A stretch of DNA of 64,000 bases, from positions 28,343-92,342 of the forward strand of contig NZ_JAANAS010000105.1 in NCBI RefSeq assembly GCF_011089875.1. The letters run 5' to 3'. The position numbers were made by a program, and so were the translations under genes. Below, piece after piece: positions 25,220-34,001 of this stretch. Position 1 is the first letter of the stretch. Each line of letters begins with the position of its first letter. The DNA is from Psychroflexus maritimus. GTDB taxonomy: Bacteria; Bacteroidota; Bacteroidia; Flavobacteriales; Flavobacteriaceae. The notes under the pieces are model-generated. The model worked only from the letters and a program-made list of their open reading frames with translations, was not told where the DNA came from and made no database searches.

Positions 25220-26515
25220 ATGAAGCTAGTAGAAGGTTTTTCAAAACTAAGTAAAAAGGAAAAAATTGAATTTTTAACCAGCAATTACCTGAATGAATTT
25301 TCGGAGGCTGAACAAATTCTTAAGCAATACCTTAATCAAGATGGTAAATTACAGCGTTTACACGACGAGTTTATAGAAAATACGTTAACCAATTTTTACT
25401 TGCCTTTTGGAGTAGCTCCTAACTTTACAATCAATAATAAGAACTTTGTAATTCCAATGGCTATTGAAGAAAGTTCTGTGGTTGCTGCCGCTGCCAAAGC
25501 AGCTAAATTTTGGGGGCAACGAGGTGGATTTAAAGCTCAAGTTTTAGGAACACAAAAAGTTGGTCAAGTTCATTTCACCTACGCAGGTAATGAAACCGAT
25601 TTAACTAAGTTGATTAAACAAATTCAACCCGACTTTAAAGCGGCGGTGAAGTCCATTACTAAAAACATGGAAAAAAGAGGAGGTGGAATTAATGAAATTA
25701 GCCTTCGCAACAAAACCACTGAATTAGCCAATTATTACCAATTGCATTGCACTTTTGAAACAAAAGACGCAATGGGCGCTAATTTTATCAATTCTTGTCT
25801 AGAAGAGTTTGCACAGGTTTTAAAGGAAAAAGCCGCCTTATTATTACCCGGAAAGCTTGAAGTAATTATGAGTATTCTATCTAATTATGTGCCTAATTGC
25901 TTAGTTAAAGCAGAAGTAAGCTGCCCCGTTATTGAGCTAGGAAAAAATCGAGATGAAGCAGAAAAATATGCACATAAATTTATACAAGCTATACAAATTG
26001 CAGAAATAGAACCCTACCGAGCCGTAACCCACAACAAAGGCATCATGAATGGTATTGATGCTGTTGTTTTAGCTACCGGCAACGACTTTAGAGCTGTAGA
26101 AGCTGGCGTGCATGCATTTGCCTCAAAAGAAGGGAGATATAAAAGCTTGACCCATGCTAAAATTGAAAATGACGAGTTTAAATTTTGGATTGAAATTCCC
26201 CTAGCTTTAGGAACCGTAGGTGGACTTACAAGTTTACACCCCTTAGTGAAATTAGCATTAGCTTTATTGCAGCACCCAAGCGCAGAAGAATTAATGAAAA
26301 TTGTAGCGGTTGCCGGCTTAGCACAAAATTTTGGCGCGGTAAATTCACTAGTTACCACAGGAATACAGCAAGGCCACATGAAAATGCATTTAATGAATAT
26401 TCTCAACCAGTTTGAGGCTAATTTAGAAGAACGCCAACAAGCTGTTGACTATTTTAAATCGAATACCGTTACGCATTCTTCTGTGGTAGATTTTTTACAT
26501 TCCATAAGAAGCTAG
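25220..26515 (+). CDS. mvaA: hydroxymethylglutaryl-CoA reductase, class II type
   Basis: 431 residues, the usual length of class II (bacterial) enzymes. Motifs seen: 'IPMAIEESSVVAAAAKAAKFW' (catalytic Glu and HMG-CoA site, in two parts), 'DAMGANFINSCLE' (nicotinamide cofactor site) and 'ALGTVGGLTSLHP'. A catalytic His near the C-terminus fits 'QQGHMKMHL'. It interconverts HMG-CoA and mevalonate in the cytoplasm; in Flavobacteria this feeds the mevalonate route to isoprenoids. No other mevalonate gene is nearby. A strong -7 box supports this start. Confidence 0.93.
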   Translation: MKLVEGFSKLSKKEKIEFLTSNYLNEFSEAEQILKQYLNQDGKLQRLHDEFIENTLTNFYLPFGVAPNFTINNKNFVIPMAIEESSVVAAAAKAAKFWGQRGGFKAQVLGTQKVGQVHFTYAGNETDLTKLIKQIQPDFKAAVKSITKNMEKRGGGINEISLRNKTTELANYYQLHCTFETKDAMGANFINSCLEEFAQVLKEKAALLLPGKLEVIMSILSNYVPNCLVKAEVSCPVIELGKNRDEAEKYAHKFIQAIQIAEIEPYRAVTHNKGIMNGIDAVVLATGNDFRAVEAGVHAFASKEGRYKSLTHAKIENDEFKFWIEIPLALGTVGGLTSLHPLVKLALALLQHPSAEELMKIVAVAGLAQNFGAVNSLVTTGIQQGHMKMHLMNILNQFEANLEERQQAVDYFKSNTVTHSSVVDFLHSIRS

Positions 26516-26637
26516 TATTTCAGTATTTTAACGGCTAATTAATTAATAATTGAACAGCCCGTTAAATAAGATATTTTTATGGTAAGCATTTAAGTAATTT
26601 ATAACATCGATAGTTATCGTAAAACTATTTATTTTTA

Positions 26638-26645
26638 TAATTTTG
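26638..26645 (+). promoter_or_regulatory. -7 box of the superoxide dismutase gene
   Basis: TAATTTTG, 38 bases before the ATG. No clear -33 TTG. Confidence 0.5.
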
Positions 26646-26682
26646 AACAAATTAGAATTAATCATATTAAAAATAAATAGTT

Positions 26683-27291
26683 ATGGCTTTTGAATTACCA
26701 AAATTAGACTACGCGCACGACGCTTTAGAACCACATATTGATGCAAAAACAATGGAAATACACCACGGTAAGCATCATGCTGGATACACCAATAAATTAA
26801 ATGCAGCTGTTGAAGGAACCGATTTAGAAGGAAAATCTATCGAAGATATTCTTCAGAATTTAGATTTATCTAATTCAGCAGTAAGAAATAATGGTGGTGG
26901 ATTTTACAATCACCGTTTATTCTGGCAAGTAATGAGCCCAAAAGGAGGTGGAAACCCAAAAGATAATGTAGCCAAAGCCATTGATGATGCTTTTGGTTCG
27001 TTTGATCAATTTAAGGATGCCTTTTCTAAAGCAGCAGCTACTCAATTTGGATCAGGTTGGGCTTGGCTTTGTGTACACGAAGGTGGTAAAGTAGAAGTTT
27101 GTTCTACACCAAACCAAGATAACCCAGTAATGCCAAACGTAAGCTGTGGTGGCACTCCAATCTTAGGTTTAGATGTATGGGAACATGCCTATTACTTAAA
27201 TTACCAAAACAGAAGACCTGATTATATTGAAGCTTTCTTTAATGTCATTAATTGGGATAAAGTAGAAGAATTATACAACGCGAATAAGTAA
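26683..27291 (+). CDS. iron/manganese superoxide dismutase
   Basis: 202 residues, full length. Metal ligands are visible as the first His in '[14 protein letters not shown]', a second in 'FYNHRLFW', and Asp and His in '[11 protein letters not shown]'. It converts superoxide to oxygen and hydrogen peroxide in the cytoplasm; there is no signal peptide. The sequence does not settle Fe versus Mn. It has its own promoter box and a strong bidirectional terminator behind it, so it is monocistronic. Confidence 0.95.
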   Translation: MAFELPKLDYAHDALEPHIDAKTMEIHHGKHHAGYTNKLNAAVEGTDLEGKSIEDILQNLDLSNSAVRNNGGGFYNHRLFWQVMSPKGGGNPKDNVAKAIDDAFGSFDQFKDAFSKAAATQFGSGWAWLCVHEGGKVEVCSTPNQDNPVMPNVSCGGTPILGLDVWEHAYYLNYQNRRPDYIEAFFNVINWDKVEELYNANK

Positions 27292-27307
27292 TTAATTTAC
27301 TTGTTAC

Positions 27308-27345
27308 ATAAAAAAACAGCCTTGAAATTCAAGGCTGTTTTTTTG
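27308..27345. terminator. bidirectional Rho-independent terminator between sod and pgk
   Basis: ACAGCCTTGAA pairs with TTCAAGGCTGT around 27327, with A and T runs outside, so it works for both converging genes. Confidence 0.9.
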
Positions 27346-27364
27346 TATGTGAAATATTGCTAAA

Positions 27365-28546
27365 TTACTCCAATGCCTTAATTCCAGGCAGCGTTTTTCC
27401 TTCAAGCATTTCAAGCATAGCTCCTCCTCCTGTAGAAACATAGCTTACTTGTTGATCAAAACCAAACTTCTTAGCAGCTGAAACAGAATCACCTCCACCT
27501 ACTAAAGAAAATGCTCCTTTAGCAGTAGCTTCAGCAATAGCTTTTCCTAAAGCAATGGTGCCGTTGGCATAATTTTCCATTTCAAAAACACCCAGCGGGC
27601 CATTCCATAAAATGATTTTTGATTGAGCAATGACGGCAGCAAACTTTTCTCTAGTTTCAGGACCTGCATCCAAGCCCATTAAATGCTCAGGAATAGCTTT
27701 GATGTCTGTTACCTTATTTTCGCCTTCATTAGAAAAATCTTGAGTTGCTACGGTGTCTATTGGCAAGTGGATTTCAACATTATGTGCTTTTGCTTTTTCT
27801 ATAATGCTTAACGCCAATTCTTGCTTGTCGTCTTCTACTAAAGAAGTGCCAATGTTACCGCCTTGCGCTTTAATAAAAGTAAAAGCCATACCTCCACCAA
27901 TAATCAAATGATCTATTTTAGGCAAAATGTTTTCTATTACTGTAATTTTAGAAGAAACTTTAGCTCCTCCAATTACGGCAGTTACAGGTTTTTCTTTAGA
28001 ATTTAGTACTTTATCTAAACTTTCTACTTCCTTTTGAAGTAAGTAACCCATGCATTTATCTTCAAAAAATTCAGCTACCACTGTAGTTGAGGCATGCGCT
28101 CTATGCGCCGTTCCAAAAGCATCATTAACGTAAATATCTCCTAATTTTGATAAAGCTTCAGCAAAATTTTTGTCGCCTTGCTTTTCTTCATTATGAAACC
28201 TAAGGTTTTCCAGGAGTAAAATCTCACCAGGTTGAAGCGCTTCAGCCATGCTTTCTGCATTTGCACCTATGCAGTCTTCAGCAAATTTTACGCGCACGCC
28301 AATTACATCGCTAATTGTACTTGCTATATGCTTCAAAGAATATTTTTCCTCATTTCCTTCAGGTCTTCCTAAGTGAGACATCAACACAGGCGCGCCTCCG
28401 TCTTCTAAAATCTTTAGTATAGTGGGTTTAGCAGCTAATATTCTACTAATATCAGTAACTTTTCGTTCTGCATTTAAAGGCACATTAAAATCAACACGAA
28501 TTATTGCTTGTTTTCCTTTAAAATTATAGTCGTCTATAGTTTTCAT
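27365..28546 (-). CDS. pgk: phosphoglycerate kinase
   Basis: 393 residues from the ATG at 28546. This start is chosen because the product then begins MKTIDDYNFKGK and runs straight into 'IIRVDFNVPLN', the family signature. An upstream in-frame ATG would add 35 residues that read across the promoter. Other motifs: 'LMSHLGRPEG', 'GAKVSSKI', 'GGGMAFTF', 'WNGPLGVFE' and 'GGGDSVSAAKKFG'. It transfers phosphate from 1,3-bisphosphoglycerate to ADP in glycolysis, and the reverse in gluconeogenesis. Monocistronic. Confidence 0.97.
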   Translation of the reverse strand: MKTIDDYNFKGKQAIIRVDFNVPLNAERKVTDISRILAAKPTILKILEDGGAPVLMSHLGRPEGNEEKYSLKHIASTISDVIGVRVKFAEDCIGANAESMAEALQPGEILLLENLRFHNEEKQGDKNFAEALSKLGDIYVNDAFGTAHRAHASTTVVAEFFEDKCMGYLLQKEVESLDKVLNSKEKPVTAVIGGAKVSSKITVIENILPKIDHLIIGGGMAFTFIKAQGGNIGTSLVEDDKQELALSIIEKAKAHNVEIHLPIDTVATQDFSNEGENKVTDIKAIPEHLMGLDAGPETREKFAAVIAQSKIILWNGPLGVFEMENYANGTIALGKAIAEATAKGAFSLVGGGDSVSAAKKFGFDQQVSYVSTGGGAMLEMLEGKTLPGIKALE

Positions 28547-28575
28547 AGTTGTTTTTTTTAAAAAAATCCTAAAGG

Positions 28576-28583
28576 TCAAAAAT
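28576..28583 (-). promoter_or_regulatory. -7 box of pgk
   Basis: TATTTTTG on the minus strand, 29 bases before the ATG at 28546. Confidence 0.5.
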
Positions 28584-28664
28584 AAGTAATTATTTGGGAA
28601 AAGTACTTCAGAAAAGACTTTTATTAAACCTTGAAGTTTGATAAAAAACAATTATTTTCGCTTT

Positions 28665-29804
28665 ATGAATTTTGATGATATTCCTGGATTACCGCACTTA
28701 AAAAATCACCTTAAAACTACAGTAGAGCGAGGAAGAATTGCTCATGCGCAATTGTTTGTAGGAGAACACGGCTACGGCACACTGCCTACAGCTATTGCTT
28801 TTGCTAGTGAAATTGTGAGCCGAAATCTAAGTGGTGAAGCTAAGCGAATTTGTAGGAAAAAAATAGAAGCGCTCAATCACCCTGATTTACATTTTGTCTA
28901 TCCAGTGAATACAAACGAAGAAATAAAATCAAATCCTGTTGCAAAAGATTTTTACCTCCACTGGAGAAAGTTTGTAAGCGAACAACCTTATGGGGAGCTC
29001 TATCATTGGCTTAAAGAATTAGGAATTGAAAAAAAGCAAGGCAATATTAATGTAAGAGAAGCTGCTGAAATCTCCAAAGCAATCGCATTGAAATCTTACG
29101 AAGGAGCCGCCAAGATTATGATTATTTGGTGCGCTGATAAAATGAACACCGCTGCCAGCAACAAACTTTTAAAACTCATTGAAGAACCCCCAAAAGACAC
29201 TTACTTTATTTTAATTACTGATGCAGAGGAGCAGCTTTTAGAAACCATCAAATCAAGATGTCAAAAAATTAATTTTCCGCCTTTAAGCGAAGAGCAAATA
29301 GCTCAACACCTTCAAAATAAACATCAATTAAGTAAGGAACAAGCCTTGCCAATTGCCGCGCAAGCCGATGGCAACCTGAGCAAAGCTTTAGAGCTTTTAG
29401 ATCAAAATTCTGATAACCAAGTATTTGAAAAGCTTTTTATAGCTTGGGTAAGAACCGCTTTTAGGGCCAAAGGAAATAAAAGTGTTGTGCAAGATTTATC
29501 GCAGTGGGCGCAAACCTTAGCCAAAGAAAACCGAGAAACACAAACGCGATTTATTAACTTTAGCATCCAATTTTTTAGACAAGCCTTGCTACAAAACTAC
29601 AAAGCAAAGCCCTTGGTATTCATGAAAACTTACGATGAACAATTCAAGTTTGATAAGTTTGCCAGTTTTATTCACGGAGGAAATATTGAGCCTATTTTTA
29701 ACGCTCTACAAGAAGCTCACTTTCACATTCAAAGAAATGCTAACGCTAAGATTGTCTTTACCGATTTATCTATGCAACTTACACGCTATATCCATAAAAA
29801 ATAA
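28665..29804 (+). CDS. holB: DNA polymerase III subunit delta'
   Basis: 379 residues from the ATG at 28665. The clamp-loader ATPase domain starts at once ('MNFDDIPGLPHLKNHLKTTV'). 'HAQLFVGEHGYGT' replaces the Walker A lysine loop of the tau subunit, as usual for delta', which does not bind ATP. 'MNTAASNKLLKLIEEPPKDTYFILIT' in two parts and 'LLETIKSRCQKINF' carry the SRC arginine-finger motif. No zinc-binding Cys cluster of the typical kind is obvious. It is part of the complex that loads the sliding clamp. It is followed at 48 bp by mfd. Confidence 0.9.
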   Translation: MNFDDIPGLPHLKNHLKTTVERGRIAHAQLFVGEHGYGTLPTAIAFASEIVSRNLSGEAKRICRKKIEALNHPDLHFVYPVNTNEEIKSNPVAKDFYLHWRKFVSEQPYGELYHWLKELGIEKKQGNINVREAAEISKAIALKSYEGAAKIMIIWCADKMNTAASNKLLKLIEEPPKDTYFILITDAEEQLLETIKSRCQKINFPPLSEEQIAQHLQNKHQLSKEQALPIAAQADGNLSKALELLDQNSDNQVFEKLFIAWVRTAFRAKGNKSVVQDLSQWAQTLAKENRETQTRFINFSIQFFRQALLQNYKAKPLVFMKTYDEQFKFDKFASFIHGGNIEPIFNALQEAHFHIQRNANAKIVFTDLSMQLTRYIHKK

Positions 29805-29839
29805 GCCTTTAGGAACAAGTAAACTAAGTCAAATTCTCC

Positions 29840-29847
29840 TATATTTG
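29840..29847 (+). promoter_or_regulatory. -7 box of mfd
   Basis: TATATTTG ends five bases before the ATG at 29853, so the transcript should be leaderless or nearly so. Confidence 0.55.
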
Positions 29848-29852
29848 CGCCC

Positions 29853-32800
29853 ATGAGTAAAGCACAAATACAAGCTAAGTTTGCTGATTCGCAACAACTT
29901 AGACAATTCTTAAAAAAAGCTTCTACTAATGCAGAAGCGACCAAGTTTCACCTCCACAATATCTGGGGAAGTGCATTGAGTTTTTTCTTTGCAGAAGCTT
30001 ACAAAAAAAGCGACAACACATTTTTACTTATTTGCAACGACAAAGAAGAAGCGGCTTATCACCTCAATGATTTAGAAAGTTTTTTAGAAGAAAAAAACGT
30101 GCTTTTTTATCCTGGAAGCTACCGAAGAGCTTATCATCCTGAAGCGATCTCTGGAGAGGAAACCGATAACGCAAATGTACTGCTTCGCTCAGAAGTGCTT
30201 AACCGAATCAATTCAAGAAAAAAACCTTCAGTTATAGTTACTTATCCCGAAGCCCTTTTTGAAAAAGTGGTGACTAAAAAAGAGCTTAACCAAAGTATTT
30301 TAAAACTGAAAATTGAAGATGAATTGTCTATCGACTTTGTGAATGAAGTGCTTTTTGAATACCATTTTAAACGGGTTGATTTTGTTACCGAACCAGGCGA
30401 ATTTTCTGTGCGCGGTGGAATTATTGATGTTTTTTCTTATGCCAATGATGAACCTTACCGAATAGAATTTTTTGGCGATGAGGTAGAAAGCATCCGTACT
30501 TTTGATGTAGAAACGCAGCTTTCTAAAGAACAAAAGAAAAAAATTTCCATTATGCCTAATATGGAAAACAAACAACACACCGAGTTAAGGCAGTCTTTTT
30601 TAGATTACATTCCATCAGAAACCCTCGTTTTTGTAAAAAGCCTAGACTTGCTTTGTGGTCAACTTACGCGCTTATTTACAAAAGCTAACGAAACTTTTCA
30701 AACACTTTCTAAGGAGGTAAATCACGCCAATCCTGAGGCTTTGTTTTTAAATGAAGAAGAAATTAAAAAACAACTGCAAGGCATGCAAGTTGTTGAATTT
30801 GGAACAGGACATTTTTTTAAAGCCGAAGAAGTAATTCGCTTTGCCACAGAACCTCAACCTTCTTTCAACAAGCAATTTAATTTACTTATTGACCACCTTA
30901 ACCAATATCATCAAAAGGGGTTTACTAATTATATTGCCTGCGTAAGTCAGCAACAAGCCAAGCGATTTAAAGATATTTTTGAAGACATGGAAACCCAAGT
31001 GGCCTATCAGCCCATTGTGCTTCCTATTCATCAAGGATTTATAGACCAAGAACTTAAAATTCTTGTCTATACCGATCATCAAATTTTTGATCGCTACCAC
31101 AAATTTCAGCTAAAAAGTGGCTATGCTAAAAAAGAAGCCATTACTCTGAAAGAACTCACTAGCCTTGAGGTAGGCGACTATGTAACCCATATTGACCACG
31201 GAATAGGAAAGTTTGGCGGACTTCAAAAAATAGACGTAGAAGGCAAAAAACAAGAAGCTATTAAATTAGTTTATGGTGAACGCGATATTTTATACTTAAG
31301 CATTCATTCGCTTCATAAAATTTCTAAATATAATGGCAAAGATGGTAAACCACCAAAAATTTACAAACTTGGAAGCAAAGCCTGGAAATCGCTTAAGCAA
31401 AAAACAAAAACAAAAGTCAAAAAAATTGCCTTTGATTTAATTCAACTATATGCTAAAAGACGATTGGAAGAAGGTTTCCAATTTGCGCCCGATTCTTATT
31501 TGCAACACGAATTAGAAGCTTCCTTTATTTACGAAGACACCCCCGACCAAAGTTCGGCAACGGAAGCCGTGAAAAAAGACATGGAAAGTCCACAGCCTAT
31601 GGACAGATTAGTCTGCGGAGACGTAGGCTTTGGAAAAACAGAAGTAGCTATTCGCGCAGCCTTTAAAGCAGTTGATAATGGAAAACAAGTAGCTGTTTTA
31701 GTACCCACAACCATCTTGGCTTTTCAACATCATCAATCCTTTACTGAACGCTTAAAAGATTTGCCGGTAAGTGTAGATTATTTAAATCGGTTTAGAACAG
31801 CAAAAGAACGCAGACAAGTTCTAGAAGAATTAGAAAATGGACGAATAGATATTGTTATTGGAACGCATCAATTGGTTAATAAAAACATTAAGTTTAAAGA
31901 CTTGGGCTTACTCATTATAGACGAAGAACAAAAGTTTGGCGTAGCTGTAAAAGACAAGCTTAAAACCATCAAAGCCAATGTAGATACGTTAACCTTAACC
32001 GCTACGCCAATTCCTAGAACACTACAGTTTAGCTTAATGGCTGCCCGAGATTTATCTACCATAACTACCCCACCTCCCAATCGTTATCCCATAGAAACTC
32101 ATGTAGTAAGGTTTAATGAGGAATTAATTAGAGATGCCGTTACTTATGAAATTCAACGAGGCGGACAGGTGTTTTTTATCAACAACCGAATTGAAAATAT
32201 TAATGAAGTTGCAGGAATGATTCAGCGGCTTGTACCAGATGCTAAAGTTGGTATTGGCCACGGGCAAATGGAAGGAAAAAAACTTGAAAAACTAATGTTG
32301 AGCTTCATTAATAACGAATTTGATGTTTTAGTGGCTACAACTATTATTGAAAGTGGTTTGGACGTCACCAATGCCAACACCATTTTTATTAATAACGCCA
32401 ATAATTTTGGGGTTTCAGATTTACACCAAATGCGCGGTAGAGTTGGCCGAAGTAATAAAAAAGCATTTTGCTACTTAATTACTCCACACCCAACACTTAT
32501 GACTGTAGATGCAAGAAAACGCATCAATGCGCTTGAACAATTTTCTGAACTAGGCAGTGGTTTTAAAATCGCTATGAAAGATCTAGAAATTAGAGGGGCA
32601 GGCGATTTACTAGGTGGTGAACAATCAGGGTTTATTAATGATATAGGTTTTGATACTTATCAAAAAATTCTCAATGAGGCAATTGATGAATTAAAAGAAA
32701 ATGAATTTAAAGAACTTTATCAGGAAGAAAATCAAAATGAAGAAAAGGTCTTTGTAAAAGATGCACAAATTGACACCGACTTTGAAATTCTTTTCCCAGA

Positions 32801-33233
32801 TGATTACATTAATAATATTACCGAGCGACTTAACCTTTACACCAAATTAAATCAATTAAAAAACGAAGAAGAATTACAGGCTTTTGAAAACGAATTGAAA
32901 GATCGTTTTGGCGATTTACCCATTCAGGTTATTGATTTACTTAATAGCTTGCGGATTAAATGGATAGCTGCATCAATTGGTTTGGAAAAAATTGTGATGA
33001 AGCAAGCTAAAATGATAGGTTATTTCATAGCTGATCAACATTCAGGTTTTTATCAAAGTAAGCGTTTTAGCGAAGTACTTCAAACGGTACAGCAACATCC
33101 TCATGTTTGTAGAATGAAAGAAAAACAAACGAGAAATGGACTTCGGTTACTCCTTGTCTTTGATCAAGTGAAAAACCTAGCCACTGGCTTAGAACGTTTA
33201 CAAATTTTTGAAGCCACAGAGGAGGCTAGGTAG
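29853..33233 (+). CDS. mfd: transcription-repair coupling factor Mfd
   Basis: 1126 residues. In order: UvrB-homology part (about 1-330), an RNA-polymerase-interacting domain beginning 'LEVGDYVTHIDHGIGKFGGL' (about 440-510), a RecG-like translocase with Walker A 'GDVGFGKTEVAIRA', DEEQ box 'IIDEEQKFGV', 'TLTLTATPIPRTLQ', 'ATTIIESGLDV' and 'QMRGRVGRS', and the C-terminal TRCF domain (about 970-1090). It pushes stalled RNA polymerase off DNA damage and recruits UvrA. Length is normal for Bacteroidota. Confidence 0.97.
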   Translation: MSKAQIQAKFADSQQLRQFLKKASTNAEATKFHLHNIWGSALSFFFAEAYKKSDNTFLLICNDKEEAAYHLNDLESFLEEKNVLFYPGSYRRAYHPEAISGEETDNANVLLRSEVLNRINSRKKPSVIVTYPEALFEKVVTKKELNQSILKLKIEDELSIDFVNEVLFEYHFKRVDFVTEPGEFSVRGGIIDVFSYANDEPYRIEFFGDEVESIRTFDVETQLSKEQKKKISIMPNMENKQHTELRQSFLDYIPSETLVFVKSLDLLCGQLTRLFTKANETFQTLSKEVNHANPEALFLNEEEIKKQLQGMQVVEFGTGHFFKAEEVIRFATEPQPSFNKQFNLLIDHLNQYHQKGFTNYIACVSQQQAKRFKDIFEDMETQVAYQPIVLPIHQGFIDQELKILVYTDHQIFDRYHKFQLKSGYAKKEAITLKELTSLEVGDYVTHIDHGIGKFGGLQKIDVEGKKQEAIKLVYGERDILYLSIHSLHKISKYNGKDGKPPKIYKLGSKAWKSLKQKTKTKVKKIAFDLIQLYAKRRLEEGFQFAPDSYLQHELEASFIYEDTPDQSSATEAVKKDMESPQPMDRLVCGDVGFGKTEVAIRAAFKAVDNGKQVAVLVPTTILAFQHHQSFTERLKDLPVSVDYLNRFRTAKERRQVLEELENGRIDIVIGTHQLVNKNIKFKDLGLLIIDEEQKFGVAVKDKLKTIKANVDTLTLTATPIPRTLQFSLMAARDLSTITTPPPNRYPIETHVVRFNEELIRDAVTYEIQRGGQVFFINNRIENINEVAGMIQRLVPDAKVGIGHGQMEGKKLEKLMLSFINNEFDVLVATTIIESGLDVTNANTIFINNANNFGVSDLHQMRGRVGRSNKKAFCYLITPHPTLMTVDARKRINALEQFSELGSGFKIAMKDLEIRGAGDLLGGEQSGFINDIGFDTYQKILNEAIDELKENEFKELYQEENQNEEKVFVKDAQIDTDFEILFPDDYINNITERLNLYTKLNQLKNEEELQAFENELKDRFGDLPIQVIDLLNSLRIKWIAASIGLEKIVMKQAKMIGYFIADQHSGFYQSKRFSEVLQTVQQHPHVCRMKEKQTRNGLRLLLVFDQVKNLATGLERLQIFEATEEAR

Positions 33234-33275
33234 CGGGTCACACAAAATATGTCCGAACTCAATTCCCTTAGCCAA

Positions 33276-34001
33276 TTAATACCCCCAATCCGTATGGGCT
33301 ACTGGTAATTTATTGAGTTCATCTCGATGAAAACGCCATTTAGGCATGTACGTATCCATGTGCTTGATGAACACATCATTGTGGTATCGTTCTAGTAAAT
33401 GAACCAGCTCGTGGACGATAATATACTCTAGGCAAATCACAGGCTTTTTAGCTAATTCTAGATTTAATACAATGCACTTGTCTTCAATATTGCAGGCTCC
33501 CCATTTGGTTCGCATTAACCTTACCTGCCAATCTTTGGTTTGTACACCGATAATCTTTTCCCATTTTTGAATCAGTTCAGGCAAAATACTTTTAAGATGT
33601 GCTCTATACCATTCACGGACAATTTTTTCTCGCTTTTCAATGGGCTGGTTATTTTTTAAAAAGAGAATTAACTTCTTTCCGTCCAGCTCTATTTTGTTGC
33701 TTTTTGCTTGCTCCTTAATTTCCAAAAGATAACGTTTGCCTTTAAAATAATGGCTTTCACCAGATTTAAATATACGTTTGGACTCCCTAGGTTGTGCTTT
33801 AAAATTCTTGATATGCTTTTTTATCCAGCCTAATTTTGAAATAGCGAACAGGCGTATAACTTCCGGGTCAGTTTGTTGCGGTGCTGAAAGTCTAACCCTG
33901 CCTTTAGGTGGATATACGCCTAAATGCATATTCTTGATATCTTTCCTAACCACATCTACTTCGATGTTTGCAACTGAAATCACCTCTGTACTAGTACTCA
34001 T
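33276..34001 (-). CDS. YgjP-type (SprT-like) zinc metallopeptidase
   Basis: 241 residues. The C-terminal half holds the zinc site HELVH followed by 'LERYHNDVF', and 'WGACN' before it, as in YgjP/DUF45 proteins. The N-terminal half is a small beta-rich domain. There is no signal peptide or membrane segment, so it is cytoplasmic. It is the last gene of the restriction-modification row and overlaps hsdR by 11 bp; such peptidases are repeatedly found next to type I hsdR genes, but their role there is not known. Its substrate is unknown. Confidence 0.87.
   Translation of the reverse strand: MSTSTEVISVANIEVDVVRKDIKNMHLGVYPPKGRVRLSAPQQTDPEVIRLFAISKLGWIKKHIKNFKAQPRESKRIFKSGESHYFKGKRYLLEIKEQAKSNKIELDGKKLILFLKNNQPIEKREKIVREWYRAHLKSILPELIQKWEKIIGVQTKDWQVRLMRTKWGACNIEDKCIVLNLELAKKPVICLEYIIVHELVHLLERYHNDVFIKHMDTYMPKWRFHRDELNKLPVAHTDWGY

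Noticed and set aside
28547-28651. N-terminal extension of phosphoglycerate kinase from an upstream ATG
   Set aside because: It would cross the -7 box and adds 35 residues unknown in the family; the ATG at 28546 gives the normal start.
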